A model generated the notes under the pieces. It ran no database searches. It was given only the letters and a program-made list of their open reading frames with translations, and was not told the origin of the DNA. From NCBI RefSeq assembly GCF_900103915.1, contig NZ_FNIG01000010.1, forward strand, positions 1 through 64,000: DNA of 64,000 bases, given 5' to 3'. The translations under genes were made by a program, and so were the position numbers. Shown in pieces: positions 52,753-61,876 of this stretch. Position 1 is the first letter of the stretch. Each line of letters begins with the position of its first letter. The DNA comes from Tenuibacillus multivorans (GTDB taxonomy: Bacteria > Bacillota > Bacilli > Bacillales > Alkalibacillaceae).

Positions 52753-54264
52753 ATGTGCGGTATATTCGCAACAACAGGAAACATGGCTGAGACATTAGTG
52801 AATGATGTTTTACAAAGTATGCATCACCGAGGTCCAGATGAAGGTAAAGATATAAAATTAGACAATTTTCATTTAGGGCATAGACGATTATCTATTATAG
52901 GGCTTCATGATGGAATTCAGCCGATTCATAATGAAGATAAGTCTAAGTGGATTGTTTGTAATGGTGAAATATATAATTATTTGACTTTAAAAAAAGAAAT
53001 TAAGAATAATGTAGACTTTTTGACGGAATCGGATAGTGAAGTCGTACTGAAAATTTACGAAGAAGAAGGAATAGAAGGTGTTCGTAAGCTAGATGGAATG
53101 TTTGCCTTTTTCATAGCAGATGATGAGAATAACACATTTTTGGCTGCAAGGGATACCTTGGGGATTAAGCCACTTTATTACGGTCGAGATAAGACAGGTC
53201 AATTATTGTTCTCATCTGAACTGAAAACGTTATATTTAGTGACGGATGATGTACACGAATTCCCAGCAGGTCATTATTATACACCGGAGACCGGTTTTGT
53301 TTGTTACCGAAAAATTGAAAGTCCGGTAAATGCGGATATTTATGATCAGCAATCATTAGACAAGATTACAATGCAAATTAACGAAGAATTAACAAGTGCG
53401 GTTAAAAAACGTCTATTGGCTGATGTAGAAGTAGGTGTATTATTAAGTGGTGGACTAGATAGTAGTCTAATTTCAGCCATCATAGCCAATTTAAATGAAA
53501 GTGGTCAACCTGTTAAGTCCTTTTGTGTTGGTTCAGAAGACAGTGAAGACTTAGTACGGGCAAGGGAAGTTGCAGAAGCAATTGGAACTGAGCACCATGA
53601 ATACATCTATACCAAACAAGAATTAATTGATGTATTACCAAAAGTTATATATCATCTAGAATCATTTGAACCATCACTTGTGCGTAGTGCGTTACCGAAT
53701 TATTTTGTATCTAAATTAGCTGCTCAACATGTCAAAGTTATTTTATCCGGTGAGGGTGCCGATGAACTTTTTGCTGGATATGACTATTTAAGAGAATTTA
53801 AAGATGACCAATGCTTAAACCATGAAGTGATTCGTATTATTAATTCACTTCATAATATTAATTTACAGCGTGCAGATCGTATGAGTATGGCACACTCATT
53901 AGAGCTTCGTGTACCGTTTTTAGATTTAGAGCTAATTGAACATGCTTTAAAAATTCCAGCCAAACATAAACTTCATACAGAAGAGCGAATGGAAAAATGG
54001 ATTTTAAGAAAATCGTTTGATGGTTTACTGCCTGATCAAATTTTATGGCGTAAAAAAGAAGAATTTTCAGCTGGAAGTGGTGCTTTAGAAATTTTAGAAC
54101 AACACGCAAATAACACCATCACAGACGAGGCGTTTAAAAAGTTAAACTTAGATGCACCAATTGATCTTCGAAGTAAACAAGAAGCTTTGTACTATAAAAT
54201 CTATAAGGAAATTTTCCCTCAGGCTTCTGCCATTGATGCTGTTGGGCGTTGGGCAACAGCTTAG
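52753..54264 (+). CDS. asnB: Asparagine synthase (glutamine-hydrolysing)
   Basis: A 503-residue two-domain enzyme that converts aspartate and glutamine to asparagine. The mature N-terminus exposes Cys2 (MCGIFATTGN), the glutaminase nucleophile. The glutamine-binding stretch is MHHRGPDEGKD. The ATP-pyrophosphatase loop SGGLDSS is at 232-238, and GEGADELFAGYDYL is at about 335. The size fits the compact Escherichia coli AsnB type rather than the 630-residue Bacillus AsnB/AsnH. A terminator follows at 54277. Confidence 0.93.
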   Translation: MCGIFATTGNMAETLVNDVLQSMHHRGPDEGKDIKLDNFHLGHRRLSIIGLHDGIQPIHNEDKSKWIVCNGEIYNYLTLKKEIKNNVDFLTESDSEVVLKIYEEEGIEGVRKLDGMFAFFIADDENNTFLAARDTLGIKPLYYGRDKTGQLLFSSELKTLYLVTDDVHEFPAGHYYTPETGFVCYRKIESPVNADIYDQQSLDKITMQINEELTSAVKKRLLADVEVGVLLSGGLDSSLISAIIANLNESGQPVKSFCVGSEDSEDLVRAREVAEAIGTEHHEYIYTKQELIDVLPKVIYHLESFEPSLVRSALPNYFVSKLAAQHVKVILSGEGADELFAGYDYLREFKDDQCLNHEVIRIINSLHNINLQRADRMSMAHSLELRVPFLDLELIEHALKIPAKHKLHTEERMEKWILRKSFDGLLPDQILWRKKEEFSAGSGALEILEQHANNTITDEAFKKLNLDAPIDLRSKQEALYYKIYKEIFPQASAIDAVGRWATA

Positions 54265-54276
54265 TAAGAATGATAG

Positions 54277-54305
54277 AAGACCGCATTTAGAGTGCGGTCT
54301 TTTTC
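54277..54305 (+). terminator. Terminator of asnB
   Basis: Stem AGACCGCA / TGCGGTCT with a 7-nt loop and TTTTTC tail. Confidence 0.9.
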
Positions 54306-54535
54306 TAATTTATTTGATTGAGATTTTTTGTATTACTATTTCCGATACCCAATAGGACAATGGCTATCGTTACATACCACCTCCAACCTATTAGACGGGA
54401 TGATTTAATACATCGATCCATTTTTTATTAAGCATATAACAAATTGTTACAAACAGATTACCAGCAAATGACACAAGAAATATTCCCGAATTTTCTGTAT
54501 AATGGAAGTAGACATCATAGAGGAGAGGGGTCTTT

Positions 54536-55501
54536 ATGCTGAAGAAAAAGAGATGGATGAAAATTGGTATAGGGTTTCTAGTGACTCTATTAATCATAAA
54601 TATAATTGCTAGTTTTTATTTTTATGATTTAGCGATTAAACGGGAACAAAAGGATTTTTTACAAGATAATGATGACTTGGTTGTTTCAACAGATGCCATG
54701 GATGTATTTCTTAGAGGTGGTTGGCGTGAGTGGATTGATAACCAGGATTTTGAATATTGGGAAATGCAATCGTTTGATGACTTAAGACTTCAAGGGTATT
54801 ATCTTGAAGCAGAAAAACCGACTGATAAAACCGTCATTTTTGCACATGGTTACCTTGGACGAGCGAGGGATATGGGGCTTTACGGACAGCATTATTATGA
54901 AGATTTAGGCTATAACATGTTGACAGTCGACCTGCGTGGGCATGGCCAAAGTGAAGGGGATTATATCGGTTTTGGCTGGCATAGCCGCCTCGATATGCTG
55001 GATTGGATCGAGCGTGTCATTGAAGAGCAAGGTAAGGACTCTGAAATTGTGCTTCATGGGCTTTCAATGGGTGCAGCAACGGTCTTAATGACTAGTGGTG
55101 AAGATCTCCCTGATCAAGTGCAAGCGATTGTTGCAGATAGTTCATATACAAGTGTGTATGATTTATTTGATTACCAAATGTCACGTATGTTTAATCTACC
55201 ATCTTTTCCAATTTTGCCGACGACAAGTTTAGTGACGCAAGCAAAATCTGACTTTTCCTTGAAAGAAGCATCTGCATTAGATCAAGTGAAAAAAGCTGAA
55301 TTACCAATCCTATATTTCCATGGTCGTAACGATGATTTTGTTCCAACACGAATGGCAAAAGAACTGTACAACAATACGAATAGCGATGCAACGATAAAAA
55401 CCTTTGATGAATCAAGTCATGGTGAAGCGTTTGCGATTTATAGAGAGGAATATATTAACGTCCTCAATCAATTTTTAAAACAGCATATAAATGAAGAGTA
55501 A
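54536..55501 (+). CDS. Membrane-anchored alpha/beta hydrolase
   Basis: A 321-residue hydrolase with one N-terminal membrane helix (about 9-32). The nucleophile elbow is HGLSMGAATVL (Ser about 180), the oxyanion loop is FAHGYLGRARDMG, and candidate acid and base are Asp of YFHGRNDDFVPT and His of DESSHGEAF. It resembles B. subtilis YqkD and the BAAT/FrsA-like hydrolases. The substrate is unknown. It is preceded by GAGGAGAGGGG and TATAAT at 54499-54504. Confidence 0.84.
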   Translation: MLKKKRWMKIGIGFLVTLLIINIIASFYFYDLAIKREQKDFLQDNDDLVVSTDAMDVFLRGGWREWIDNQDFEYWEMQSFDDLRLQGYYLEAEKPTDKTVIFAHGYLGRARDMGLYGQHYYEDLGYNMLTVDLRGHGQSEGDYIGFGWHSRLDMLDWIERVIEEQGKDSEIVLHGLSMGAATVLMTSGEDLPDQVQAIVADSSYTSVYDLFDYQMSRMFNLPSFPILPTTSLVTQAKSDFSLKEASALDQVKKAELPILYFHGRNDDFVPTRMAKELYNNTNSDATIKTFDESSHGEAFAIYREEYINVLNQFLKQHINEE

Positions 55502-55568
55502 GTAGAATTTATGATTTAATAATAGACGGGTAAAATAAATGGTAAACTTTTAGCTTGGAGGGGGCATT

Positions 55569-56480
55569 TTGGGACACCATCATGATCATTCTCATGGTTC
55601 AAATAAAAAAGCATTAATGTTTAGTTTTATCATCATTACGATATTCATGATTGTTGAGGCTATTGGTGGGATTATGACCAATAGTCTAGCTTTAATTTCA
55701 GATGCTGGTCATATGTTAAGTGATGCCGTATCCCTCGGTGTTGGATTGTTAGCCTTTAAAATGGGTGAAAAAGTCGCTGATTATAACAAAACATATGGGT
55801 ATAAACGTTTTGAAATTTTGGCAGCTGTTTTTAATGGGGTAACACTCATCTTGATTGCGATTTATATATTTTATGAGGCGTTTCATCGCTTTCAAAATCC
55901 GCCAGAAGTAACGTCAACATGGATGCTCGTCATTGCTTCAATCGGATTAATCGTTAATCTAGTTGTAGCCTGGGTCTTAATGCGCGGGGATACCAATCAT
56001 AATTTAAACTTGAGAGCTGTATTCTTACATGTTTTAGGTGATTTACTTGGATCGGTCGGTGCTATTGTCGCCGCTTTACTCATCATCTTTTTTGACTGGG
56101 GTTGGGCTGATCCACTTGCTAGTGTCATCGTCGCAGGTCTTGTTTTAATTAGTGGTTGGCGTGTCACGAAAGATTCGATTCATGTCTTGATGGAAGGCGT
56201 ACCTAAAAATCTGGATTTAGAAGAAATTATAAAGGCTGTTGAGAGTATTGAGGGTATCAATAGTATTCATGATTTACATGTATGGAGTATTACGAGTGGT
56301 CAAAATGCCCTATCATGTCATGCGGTAGTAGATGGTGATAAGTCGATAGAAGATTGTCAGTTGTTGCTGCGAGATGTTGAACATCATTTGGAGCATAAAG
56401 GAATCGGTCATGTGACCATTCAACTCGAAAGTAATGATCACCCACATTCAGAAACGTTAATGTGCAATGGTGATGAATAA
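55569..56480 (+). CDS. czcD: Cation diffusion facilitator (Zn/Co/Cd exporter), CzcD type
   Basis: A 303-residue metal/proton antiporter with six helices and a cytosolic C-terminal domain (about 210-300). The His-rich N-terminus MGHHHDHSHGSNKK and the transport-site residues in SDAGHMLSDAVS (helix II) and HVLGDLLGSVG (helix V) are typical of Zn2+ carriers. The start is TTG, 8 bp after GGAGGGGG. It probably protects against zinc and related metals. Several repeats occur just after its stop. Confidence 0.9.
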   Translation: MGHHHDHSHGSNKKALMFSFIIITIFMIVEAIGGIMTNSLALISDAGHMLSDAVSLGVGLLAFKMGEKVADYNKTYGYKRFEILAAVFNGVTLILIAIYIFYEAFHRFQNPPEVTSTWMLVIASIGLIVNLVVAWVLMRGDTNHNLNLRAVFLHVLGDLLGSVGAIVAALLIIFFDWGWADPLASVIVAGLVLISGWRVTKDSIHVLMEGVPKNLDLEEIIKAVESIEGINSIHDLHVWSITSGQNALSCHAVVDGDKSIEDCQLLLRDVEHHLEHKGIGHVTIQLESNDHPHSETLMCNGDE

Positions 56481-56483
56481 AAG

Positions 56484-56560
56484 GATCAGCACCAAACTCA
56501 TGAGCGCTGATCCGCCAAGAAGGGCCCGATCCGCCAAAATAGAGACTCGATCCGCTCGCC
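56484..56560. repeat. GATCCGCC short repeat patch
   Basis: After czcD the motif GATCCGCC occurs at 56509 and 56528, GATCCGCT at 56549, and a degenerate GATCAGCA at 56484, so the copies are 19-25 bp apart. CGCTCGCC within the last copy is close to the complement of the GGCGAGCG core of the repeats at 61170-61274. It separates two convergent genes and contains no clear terminator. Confidence 0.55.
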
Positions 56561-56619
56561 CAAAAGCACTAGTCTGATATTTCTGTTCCAATCCATACTA
56601 AATAAGCTGCTACTTGTAA

Positions 56620-57525
56620 TTAATCGTTTTTCGTTCGTCGTATTCGGAAAAACACGATTAATCCAATGATCAAAAGTGGTATTAAAACAGGAGAGAGACC
56701 GACAATCGCGACAACGACTCCTGATCCAATATTTAATAAAAAGTTTAACGAGTCCATGAAAAGTTTTTGTGCCTTGGCAAATGTATTGAGTTCGGATTGT
56801 GATTGAACTTCTGGAACTGATATAGCTTTTTCTTGGATGGTAATGGTAACAGTGGAGTAAGCAACATGATTTTCTAGGTAATTCATTCGGCCTTTAATTT
56901 GTTCAATTTCAGACTGAACACTTGATAAGTCATCGGAAATTTTTAGTAGATCTTCTGTTTTTTCTGCGTCTTCCATAAATGATAGAAGACGTGTCTCTAC
57001 GGCTTCTTTAGCCTTTAATCTGGCCTCTAAATCGACGTATTCTTCTGTCACATCTTCGCCTTCTTCACTCTTACTTAGTACGCGTGCATTTTCAGATTCA
57101 ATGTTGTTCATAAATGATGTGAAGTGTTCTTGAGGAACGCGTACAATAATTTCACCATACATGTTTTCCTCTTCACCACGTTTGTGACTAGAGGATTGAA
57201 CGACATATCCGTTCATATGATCGAGTTCATCACGGATTTTTTCAGTTGCCTGATTAAAGTTGCTAACTTCAATACTAATTCGTCCTGTTTTAATAATCAT
57301 CTGGTTAGTCGCTTGGTTATCTACTGCAGTATCTTCACCATCTGCTTCATTTTGATTTCCAGACATATCACGGTCCTCAGATTCGGAAAAGCCAGCATCA
57401 TCACTTGCAGCTTTTTCTTCATTACTTTCTGCTAGGTCTGCTATTTCACTATCTTCCCCTTCGTTGCTACAGGCATAAAGGCCTATCACTAACAAAAAGC
57501 TAGTCAATAATAATAGTTTTTTCAC
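56620..57525 (-). CDS. DUF4349 lipoprotein
   Basis: A 301-residue surface lipoprotein. The signal ends in a lipobox LYAC (Cys19), followed by an acidic linker (about 20-75). The DUF4349 domain occupies about 77-245 (IIKTGRISIEVSNFNQATEK, then DLEARLKAKEAVETRLL with a coiled coil). A membrane helix lies near 270-292 and a basic tail ends the protein. The topology suggests a protein tethered at both ends. The function is not established; anti-sigma-like and envelope-stress roles have been suggested for such proteins. GGGGGTC precedes the ATG. Confidence 0.86.
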   Translation of the reverse strand: MKKLLLLTSFLLVIGLYACSNEGEDSEIADLAESNEEKAASDDAGFSESEDRDMSGNQNEADGEDTAVDNQATNQMIIKTGRISIEVSNFNQATEKIRDELDHMNGYVVQSSSHKRGEEENMYGEIIVRVPQEHFTSFMNNIESENARVLSKSEEGEDVTEEYVDLEARLKAKEAVETRLLSFMEDAEKTEDLLKISDDLSSVQSEIEQIKGRMNYLENHVAYSTVTITIQEKAISVPEVQSQSELNTFAKAQKLFMDSLNFLLNIGSGVVVAIVGLSPVLIPLLIIGLIVFFRIRRTKND

Positions 57526-57647
57526 ATTGTGACCCCCTAATTTCTTTATATTTATGACGTTAAAAAGTGAATAAAGTTACATATTGATTAAACCTTTTTC
57601 ATTCCGGGAATATAATGCTGTATGAAACAGAGAAAAAGGGTGATTGA

Positions 57648-58283
57648 GTGGTACAATCGGGACATTACTTGAAAATTGTGAGCATCATCGCTTTTGTGAT
57701 TGTCCTTTTTTCATTTCATCAGAGGTTATTTGATATTTCCCCGGAAGACATTCGAACATTGATTTATACAGCCGGTTGGTTTGCGCCGCTTTTTTATATC
57801 TTCTTATATTTGTTACGTCCACTAGTCCTTTTTCCAGCATCTATATTTTCAATTGTTGGCGGGTTAGCTTTTGGAGCTATAATGGGATCGGTTTTGGCGT
57901 TGATTGGGGCAACTGGTGGGGCAATAGTTGCCTTTTTAATATCTCGTCGTTTTGGGGAAGATAATTTTAAACATAAAAAGGTTCTAGAGTTGATGAACAA
58001 ATTCGAAACGAAAGGATTTTATTACGTTTTACTCTTAAGGTTTTTACCCGTCGTGAACTTCGATTTAATCAGTTATGGTGCGGGGTTGTCAAAAGTAAGC
58101 CTCAAAGATTTTGTTAAAGCAACAGTAATTGGAATTATTCCGGGAACATTGATATATAACTTAATGGGTGCTAGTTTAGTAGAGAGTGATAAAAGTACTA
58201 TGATATGGGTAGGTGTTTTATATTTAATTGTGGTCGTAGGACCAATAATTTGGAAATCAAATATTATGAAACGAATCGAATAA
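57648..58283 (+). CDS. TVP38/TMEM64 (DedA-like) membrane protein
   Basis: A 211-residue polytopic protein with five to six helices, GTG start behind AAGGGTGATT. The family region (about 50-190) has RPLVLFPASIFSIVGGLAFG, LISRRFGEDN and the conserved GxxPGT-like GIIPGTLIYNLMGAS. Members of the family act in lipid or undecaprenyl phosphate movement across membranes; the precise role here is unknown. It lies 32 bp before the next gene and may be co-transcribed. Confidence 0.85.
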   Translation: MVQSGHYLKIVSIIAFVIVLFSFHQRLFDISPEDIRTLIYTAGWFAPLFYIFLYLLRPLVLFPASIFSIVGGLAFGAIMGSVLALIGATGGAIVAFLISRRFGEDNFKHKKVLELMNKFETKGFYYVLLLRFLPVVNFDLISYGAGLSKVSLKDFVKATVIGIIPGTLIYNLMGASLVESDKSTMIWVGVLYLIVVVGPIIWKSNIMKRIE

Positions 58284-58315
58284 GTCGATACTGAAAATAA
58301 CAACGGAGGGATAAC

Positions 58316-60013
58316 ATGAAAAAATTACAGCAACAATTACAGCAAATCGATCGTAAGGGTTATAAGGGATATAAAAGTTTACAAGGTAAATTTACTTTCC
58401 CGATTTTTGATTTATTCATGGATTATGTACAAGGTGACCCGTTTGCATCGCCTTCAAAGATTCGTTTAGTGATATATAAGCGTTCACAAGATATTGCTCC
58501 AGAATGGTTAACTACAAAGAGGCGCCAAACCTATATAGAAGATCACATTGCGCGCAGTGTGCACAAAGCCGTTTTAAACGAGAAAACTAAAATTGGTGGC
58601 AGCGGAAAAAGTGGTTTGATTGCCATTGATGCGCCTGATCAAGCGATATTAAAACGTTCTGCAGTTTCTGTGACTCATGAAAAGGTTACGATTTGTTTAT
58701 CCATTGGTTTACCTGCCAATGGTCGTCGAATAAATGGGAAAGAAGCAGAGAAATTATTGATGCAAGCTCTTCCTTCAATATTAAAGAACTCCATTTTTTC
58801 TTTAAAAGTGGATCAATTAAAGCAAGTGTTGCATTTGGCAGACCAACATGATGCGATACGCCAAAAAATGAATGAGGAAAATTGGATTGCTTTTATTGCT
58901 AATGGGTCCATTTTGCCACGTCAGAGTGGTATAAGCACAAAGCCACTTTCTAATGCCATTCCTTTTCAGAGCCCTGAAGAAAATGAAGTGTCATTCGACA
59001 TTCCACATCGCGATCAACCGATTACAGGGATGGCGATTAAGCAAGGTATTTCACTTATAGTTGGTGGTGGATTTCACGGAAAGAGTACGTTGCTTGAAGC
59101 TCTAGAACAAGGCGTTTATGAACATATTGCTGGAGATGGGCGGGAATATGTTTTAACTAATCCGTCTGCGGTAAAAGTTCGCGCTGAGGACGGACGAAGT
59201 ATTGCAAAGGTTAATATTTCACCATTTATTAATGATCTTCCAAATGGATCTGATACGAATCAGTTTACAACGGAGAATGCTAGTGGCAGTACATCACAGG
59301 CAGCCAATGTTATGGAAGCGTTAGAAGCAGGTGCCACTACTTTATTGATTGACGAGGATACGAGTGCGACCAATTTTATGATACGTGATGAGCGGATGCA
59401 GCAGTTGGTCAAGAAGGAAAAAGAGCCAATCACTCCGTTTGTTCAGAAGGTTAAACAATTACGTGATGAATTTGATGTTTCAACGGTTCTAGTCATGGGT
59501 GGTTCTGGAGATTACTTTGACATTGCCGATCAGGTGATTATGATGGACCAATATGTGCCGATCAATGTCACCGATCGGGCTCGACAAATTGCACAAGGTA
59601 ATCCGGTTGAATGGCCAGAGTCATCCACAAGCTTTGGGGAATGGACTAATCGTACAGTCATTCGTCAGTCTATCAAGCAAAAGCTAGGGCAAAAGGCGAA
59701 GGTTCAAGCAAAAGGTAGGCATTCAATTATGATTGGTCGTGATACCATTGACTTATCATTAGTTGAACAAATTGTCGATACTTCCCAAACAAGAATGATT
59801 GCAAATATGTTAAAATATATGGCGATGCATGCACCATTTAAGTATGATTTATCCATCACGGAATGGTTAAATCATTTTGAGAAAGAAATTGACGAAAATG
59901 GTTTAGGCTTTACTCAAAAAAATAATGAACAACATCCAGGTGATTTAGCGAAGCCACGTCGATATGAGGTGGCGGCAGCCATCAATCGCCTGCGTCAAAT
60001 AAAAATAGACTAA
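58316..60013 (+). CDS. ABC-class ATPase (COG3044), function unknown
   Basis: A 565-residue soluble P-loop protein of the 'predicted ATPase of the ABC class' group. The N-terminal 200 residues form a helical domain (KKLQQQLQQIDRKGYKGYKS). The Walker A is GGGFHGKSTLLEAL (about 245-258), then INDLPNGSDTNQFTTENASG, and the Walker B-like LLIDEDTSATNFM (about 343-355). The signature SQA is in GSTSQAANVMEALE. It has no membrane segment, so it is not a transporter subunit. The family is widespread in Firmicutes but uncharacterised as far as I know. GGAGGG precedes the ATG. Confidence 0.86.
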   Translation: MKKLQQQLQQIDRKGYKGYKSLQGKFTFPIFDLFMDYVQGDPFASPSKIRLVIYKRSQDIAPEWLTTKRRQTYIEDHIARSVHKAVLNEKTKIGGSGKSGLIAIDAPDQAILKRSAVSVTHEKVTICLSIGLPANGRRINGKEAEKLLMQALPSILKNSIFSLKVDQLKQVLHLADQHDAIRQKMNEENWIAFIANGSILPRQSGISTKPLSNAIPFQSPEENEVSFDIPHRDQPITGMAIKQGISLIVGGGFHGKSTLLEALEQGVYEHIAGDGREYVLTNPSAVKVRAEDGRSIAKVNISPFINDLPNGSDTNQFTTENASGSTSQAANVMEALEAGATTLLIDEDTSATNFMIRDERMQQLVKKEKEPITPFVQKVKQLRDEFDVSTVLVMGGSGDYFDIADQVIMMDQYVPINVTDRARQIAQGNPVEWPESSTSFGEWTNRTVIRQSIKQKLGQKAKVQAKGRHSIMIGRDTIDLSLVEQIVDTSQTRMIANMLKYMAMHAPFKYDLSITEWLNHFEKEIDENGLGFTQKNNEQHPGDLAKPRRYEVAAAINRLRQIKID

Positions 60014-60032
60014 CTAGAAAGGAGGGGCGTGC

Positions 60033-61172
60033 ATGAATGTCCAGCAACTAAAGGAAGAATTAATCGCATACAGCAAAGAAATCGGCATTCAAAAAATCGG
60101 TTTTGCATCAACAGATACATTTGAAACGTTAAAGCAACGTCTAGTTGTTCAACAGTCACTAAAGTTTCAATCTGGTTTTGAAAAGGGATCGATTGATGAA
60201 CGCACGACCCCAACACAATTAATGCCTAAAGCACAGTCAATTATTTCGATTGCATTAGCCTATCCGTCACGAATGAAGGACGCGCCTAAAAGTAAAAAAA
60301 GTGACCGTCGAGGTATTTTTGCAAGGGCATCATGGGGTAAAGACTATCACGATGTTCTACGTGAAAAACTCAATTTGCTCGGTGAATTTTTACAAGAAAA
60401 GATGGATGGCGTAGCTTATAAAGCCATGGTTGATACGGGGGAATTGTCAGATCGAGCTGTTGCTGAACGTGCGGGTGTAGGTTTTGTCGGTAAAAACTGT
60501 GCATTAATCACAGAGGAGTATGGATCCTGGGTGTATCTAGGCGAGCTGGTCACGAACCTTCCATTCGAACCCGATGAGCCGATTGAAGAAGGTTGCGGTG
60601 ATTGTAATATTTGTGTGGATGCCTGTCCTACAGGAGCCCTAGTTCAAGGTGGTCAGTTGAATGCTCAGCGCTGTATCGCCTATCAATCGATTACGAAAAG
60701 TTTTTTACCCGATGAATTCCGTACAAAATTAGGGAATCGACTATACGGCTGTGATACGTGTCAGCTCGTTTGTCCAAAAAATAAAGGAATGGACTTTCAT
60801 TTACATCCTGAAATGGAACCAGATCCAGAGCTGGCTAAGCCTAAGCTCGTTCCGTTATTAACAATCTCTAACCGTGAATTTAAAGAGAGATTCGGATACA
60901 TGGCGGGTTCGTGGCGCGGTAAGAAACCGATTCAACGCAATACGATTGTAGCATTAGCCCATTATAAAGATGAGACTGCCGTTGATACGTTAGCTGATTT
61001 GATGGTGAATGATCCTCGCACTGTCATTCGTGGAACAGCAGCTTGGGCCATCGGAAAAATCGGGCGAGAAGACGCTCACGAAATGATTGGGCAAGCAAAA
61101 GAACATGAAGAAGACGAAGATGTGCTGTATGAAATGGAAAAAGGGTTGGAGTTTCTCAGTCAGCATATATAG
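60033..61172 (+). CDS. queG: Epoxyqueuosine reductase
   Basis: A 379-residue cobalamin- and Fe-S-dependent reductase that performs the last step of queuosine synthesis in tRNA. It has two 4Fe-4S motifs, CGDCNICVDACPTGAL (about 190-205) and CDTCQLVCPKNKG (about 240-252). The catalytic Asp lies in DTGELSDRAVAERAG, and HEAT-like repeats end the protein (about 290-379). AGGAGGGG precedes the ATG. It makes a further use of B12 next to the riboswitch-controlled RNR in this genome. The stop is immediately followed by the 21-bp repeat array. Confidence 0.93.
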   Translation: MNVQQLKEELIAYSKEIGIQKIGFASTDTFETLKQRLVVQQSLKFQSGFEKGSIDERTTPTQLMPKAQSIISIALAYPSRMKDAPKSKKSDRRGIFARASWGKDYHDVLREKLNLLGEFLQEKMDGVAYKAMVDTGELSDRAVAERAGVGFVGKNCALITEEYGSWVYLGELVTNLPFEPDEPIEEGCGDCNICVDACPTGALVQGGQLNAQRCIAYQSITKSFLPDEFRTKLGNRLYGCDTCQLVCPKNKGMDFHLHPEMEPDPELAKPKLVPLLTISNREFKERFGYMAGSWRGKKPIQRNTIVALAHYKDETAVDTLADLMVNDPRTVIRGTAAWAIGKIGREDAHEMIGQAKEHEEDEDVLYEMEKGLEFLSQHI

Positions 61173-61274
61173 TGAACGAAAAGGCTTGATTGCCGAGCGA
61201 AAAATGGTGATTGGCGAGCGAATTCCGCAAGCTGCCGAGCGAAAAATGATGATTGCCGAGCGAATTATTCTGCC
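61170..61274 (+). repeat. Five 21-bp tandem repeats after queG
   Basis: Five units of exactly 21 bp start at 61170, 61191, 61212, 61233 and 61254. Units 2 to 5 begin TGCCGAGCGAA or TGGCGAGCGAA; unit 1 is degenerate. The array begins at the queG stop codon and ends 31 bp before ogt. It keeps a reading frame open (heptapeptide period IAERKM-like) but has no start signal of its own. See the findings. Confidence 0.8.
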
Positions 61275-61304
61275 AATTATTAATTATTATAAGGAGAATA
61301 TTTT

Positions 61305-61826
61305 ATGAAACCTTTAATGTTAACGAGCTATAACTCCCCAATAGGTGACATCATGATAGGCGGACAGGATGAAAAGGTATTTTTTATTAAATTTGGTTCA
61401 CGGGATGAGTGGGTAGAAAAGTGGATGTCTAAACACAAAATAGATAAGACAGTTCATGACCCGAGTGCCTTTCAACAAGCAAAGGATGAGCTTCAAGCTT
61501 ATTTTAATGATGAGTTATCACAATTCTCGTTTCAAACTGAGCTGTTAGGAACAGATTTTCAAAAGCGTGTTTGGCAGGAGTTAATCAACATACCATATGG
61601 TGAAACATGGACATATAAAGATATTGCTGAAGCGATCAAACAACCGAAAGCGATTCGTGCTGTTGGTGGTGCCATTAACAAAAACCCGATTTCAATCGCA
61701 ATCCCTTGTCACCGTGTAATAGGTAGTGACGGTACTTTAACAGGCTATGCAAGCGGACTCAATAATAAACGCTTTTTACTCCATCATGAAACAAAATCCA
61801 AGGATTGGTTACACTTAACGAGCTGA
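61305..61826 (+). CDS. ogt: Methylated-DNA-protein-cysteine S-methyltransferase
   Basis: A 173-residue suicide alkyltransferase that removes O6-methylguanine lesions. The active-site Cys is in IAIPCHRVIG (about 122-131), and the helix-turn-helix region is WTYKDIAEAIKQPKAIRAVG. The C-terminal GYASGLNNKRFLL is as usual. The N-terminal ribonuclease-like domain is normal. AAGGAG precedes the ATG. Confidence 0.93.
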   Translation: MKPLMLTSYNSPIGDIMIGGQDEKVFFIKFGSRDEWVEKWMSKHKIDKTVHDPSAFQQAKDELQAYFNDELSQFSFQTELLGTDFQKRVWQELINIPYGETWTYKDIAEAIKQPKAIRAVGGAINKNPISIAIPCHRVIGSDGTLTGYASGLNNKRFLLHHETKSKDWLHLTS

Positions 61827-61876
61827 TTTGTGATATAATACATCTCGTTTATTAACGTCTTAAAGAGGTGTAGAAA

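Noticed and set aside
54391-54597. A 68-codon hydrophobic frame on the minus strand before the hydrolase gene
   Set aside because: It begins inside the hydrolase coding sequence and covers its promoter; there is no ribosome site.
61170-61274. Possible CRISPR array
   Set aside because: The repeat core is only about 10 bp, the unit is 21 bp, the intervening bases are partly shared between units, and no cas gene is present.
61087-61308. A 73-codon frame overlapping the end of queG and the 21-bp repeats
   Set aside because: It starts inside queG in another frame without a ribosome site. It stays open because the repeat length is a multiple of three.
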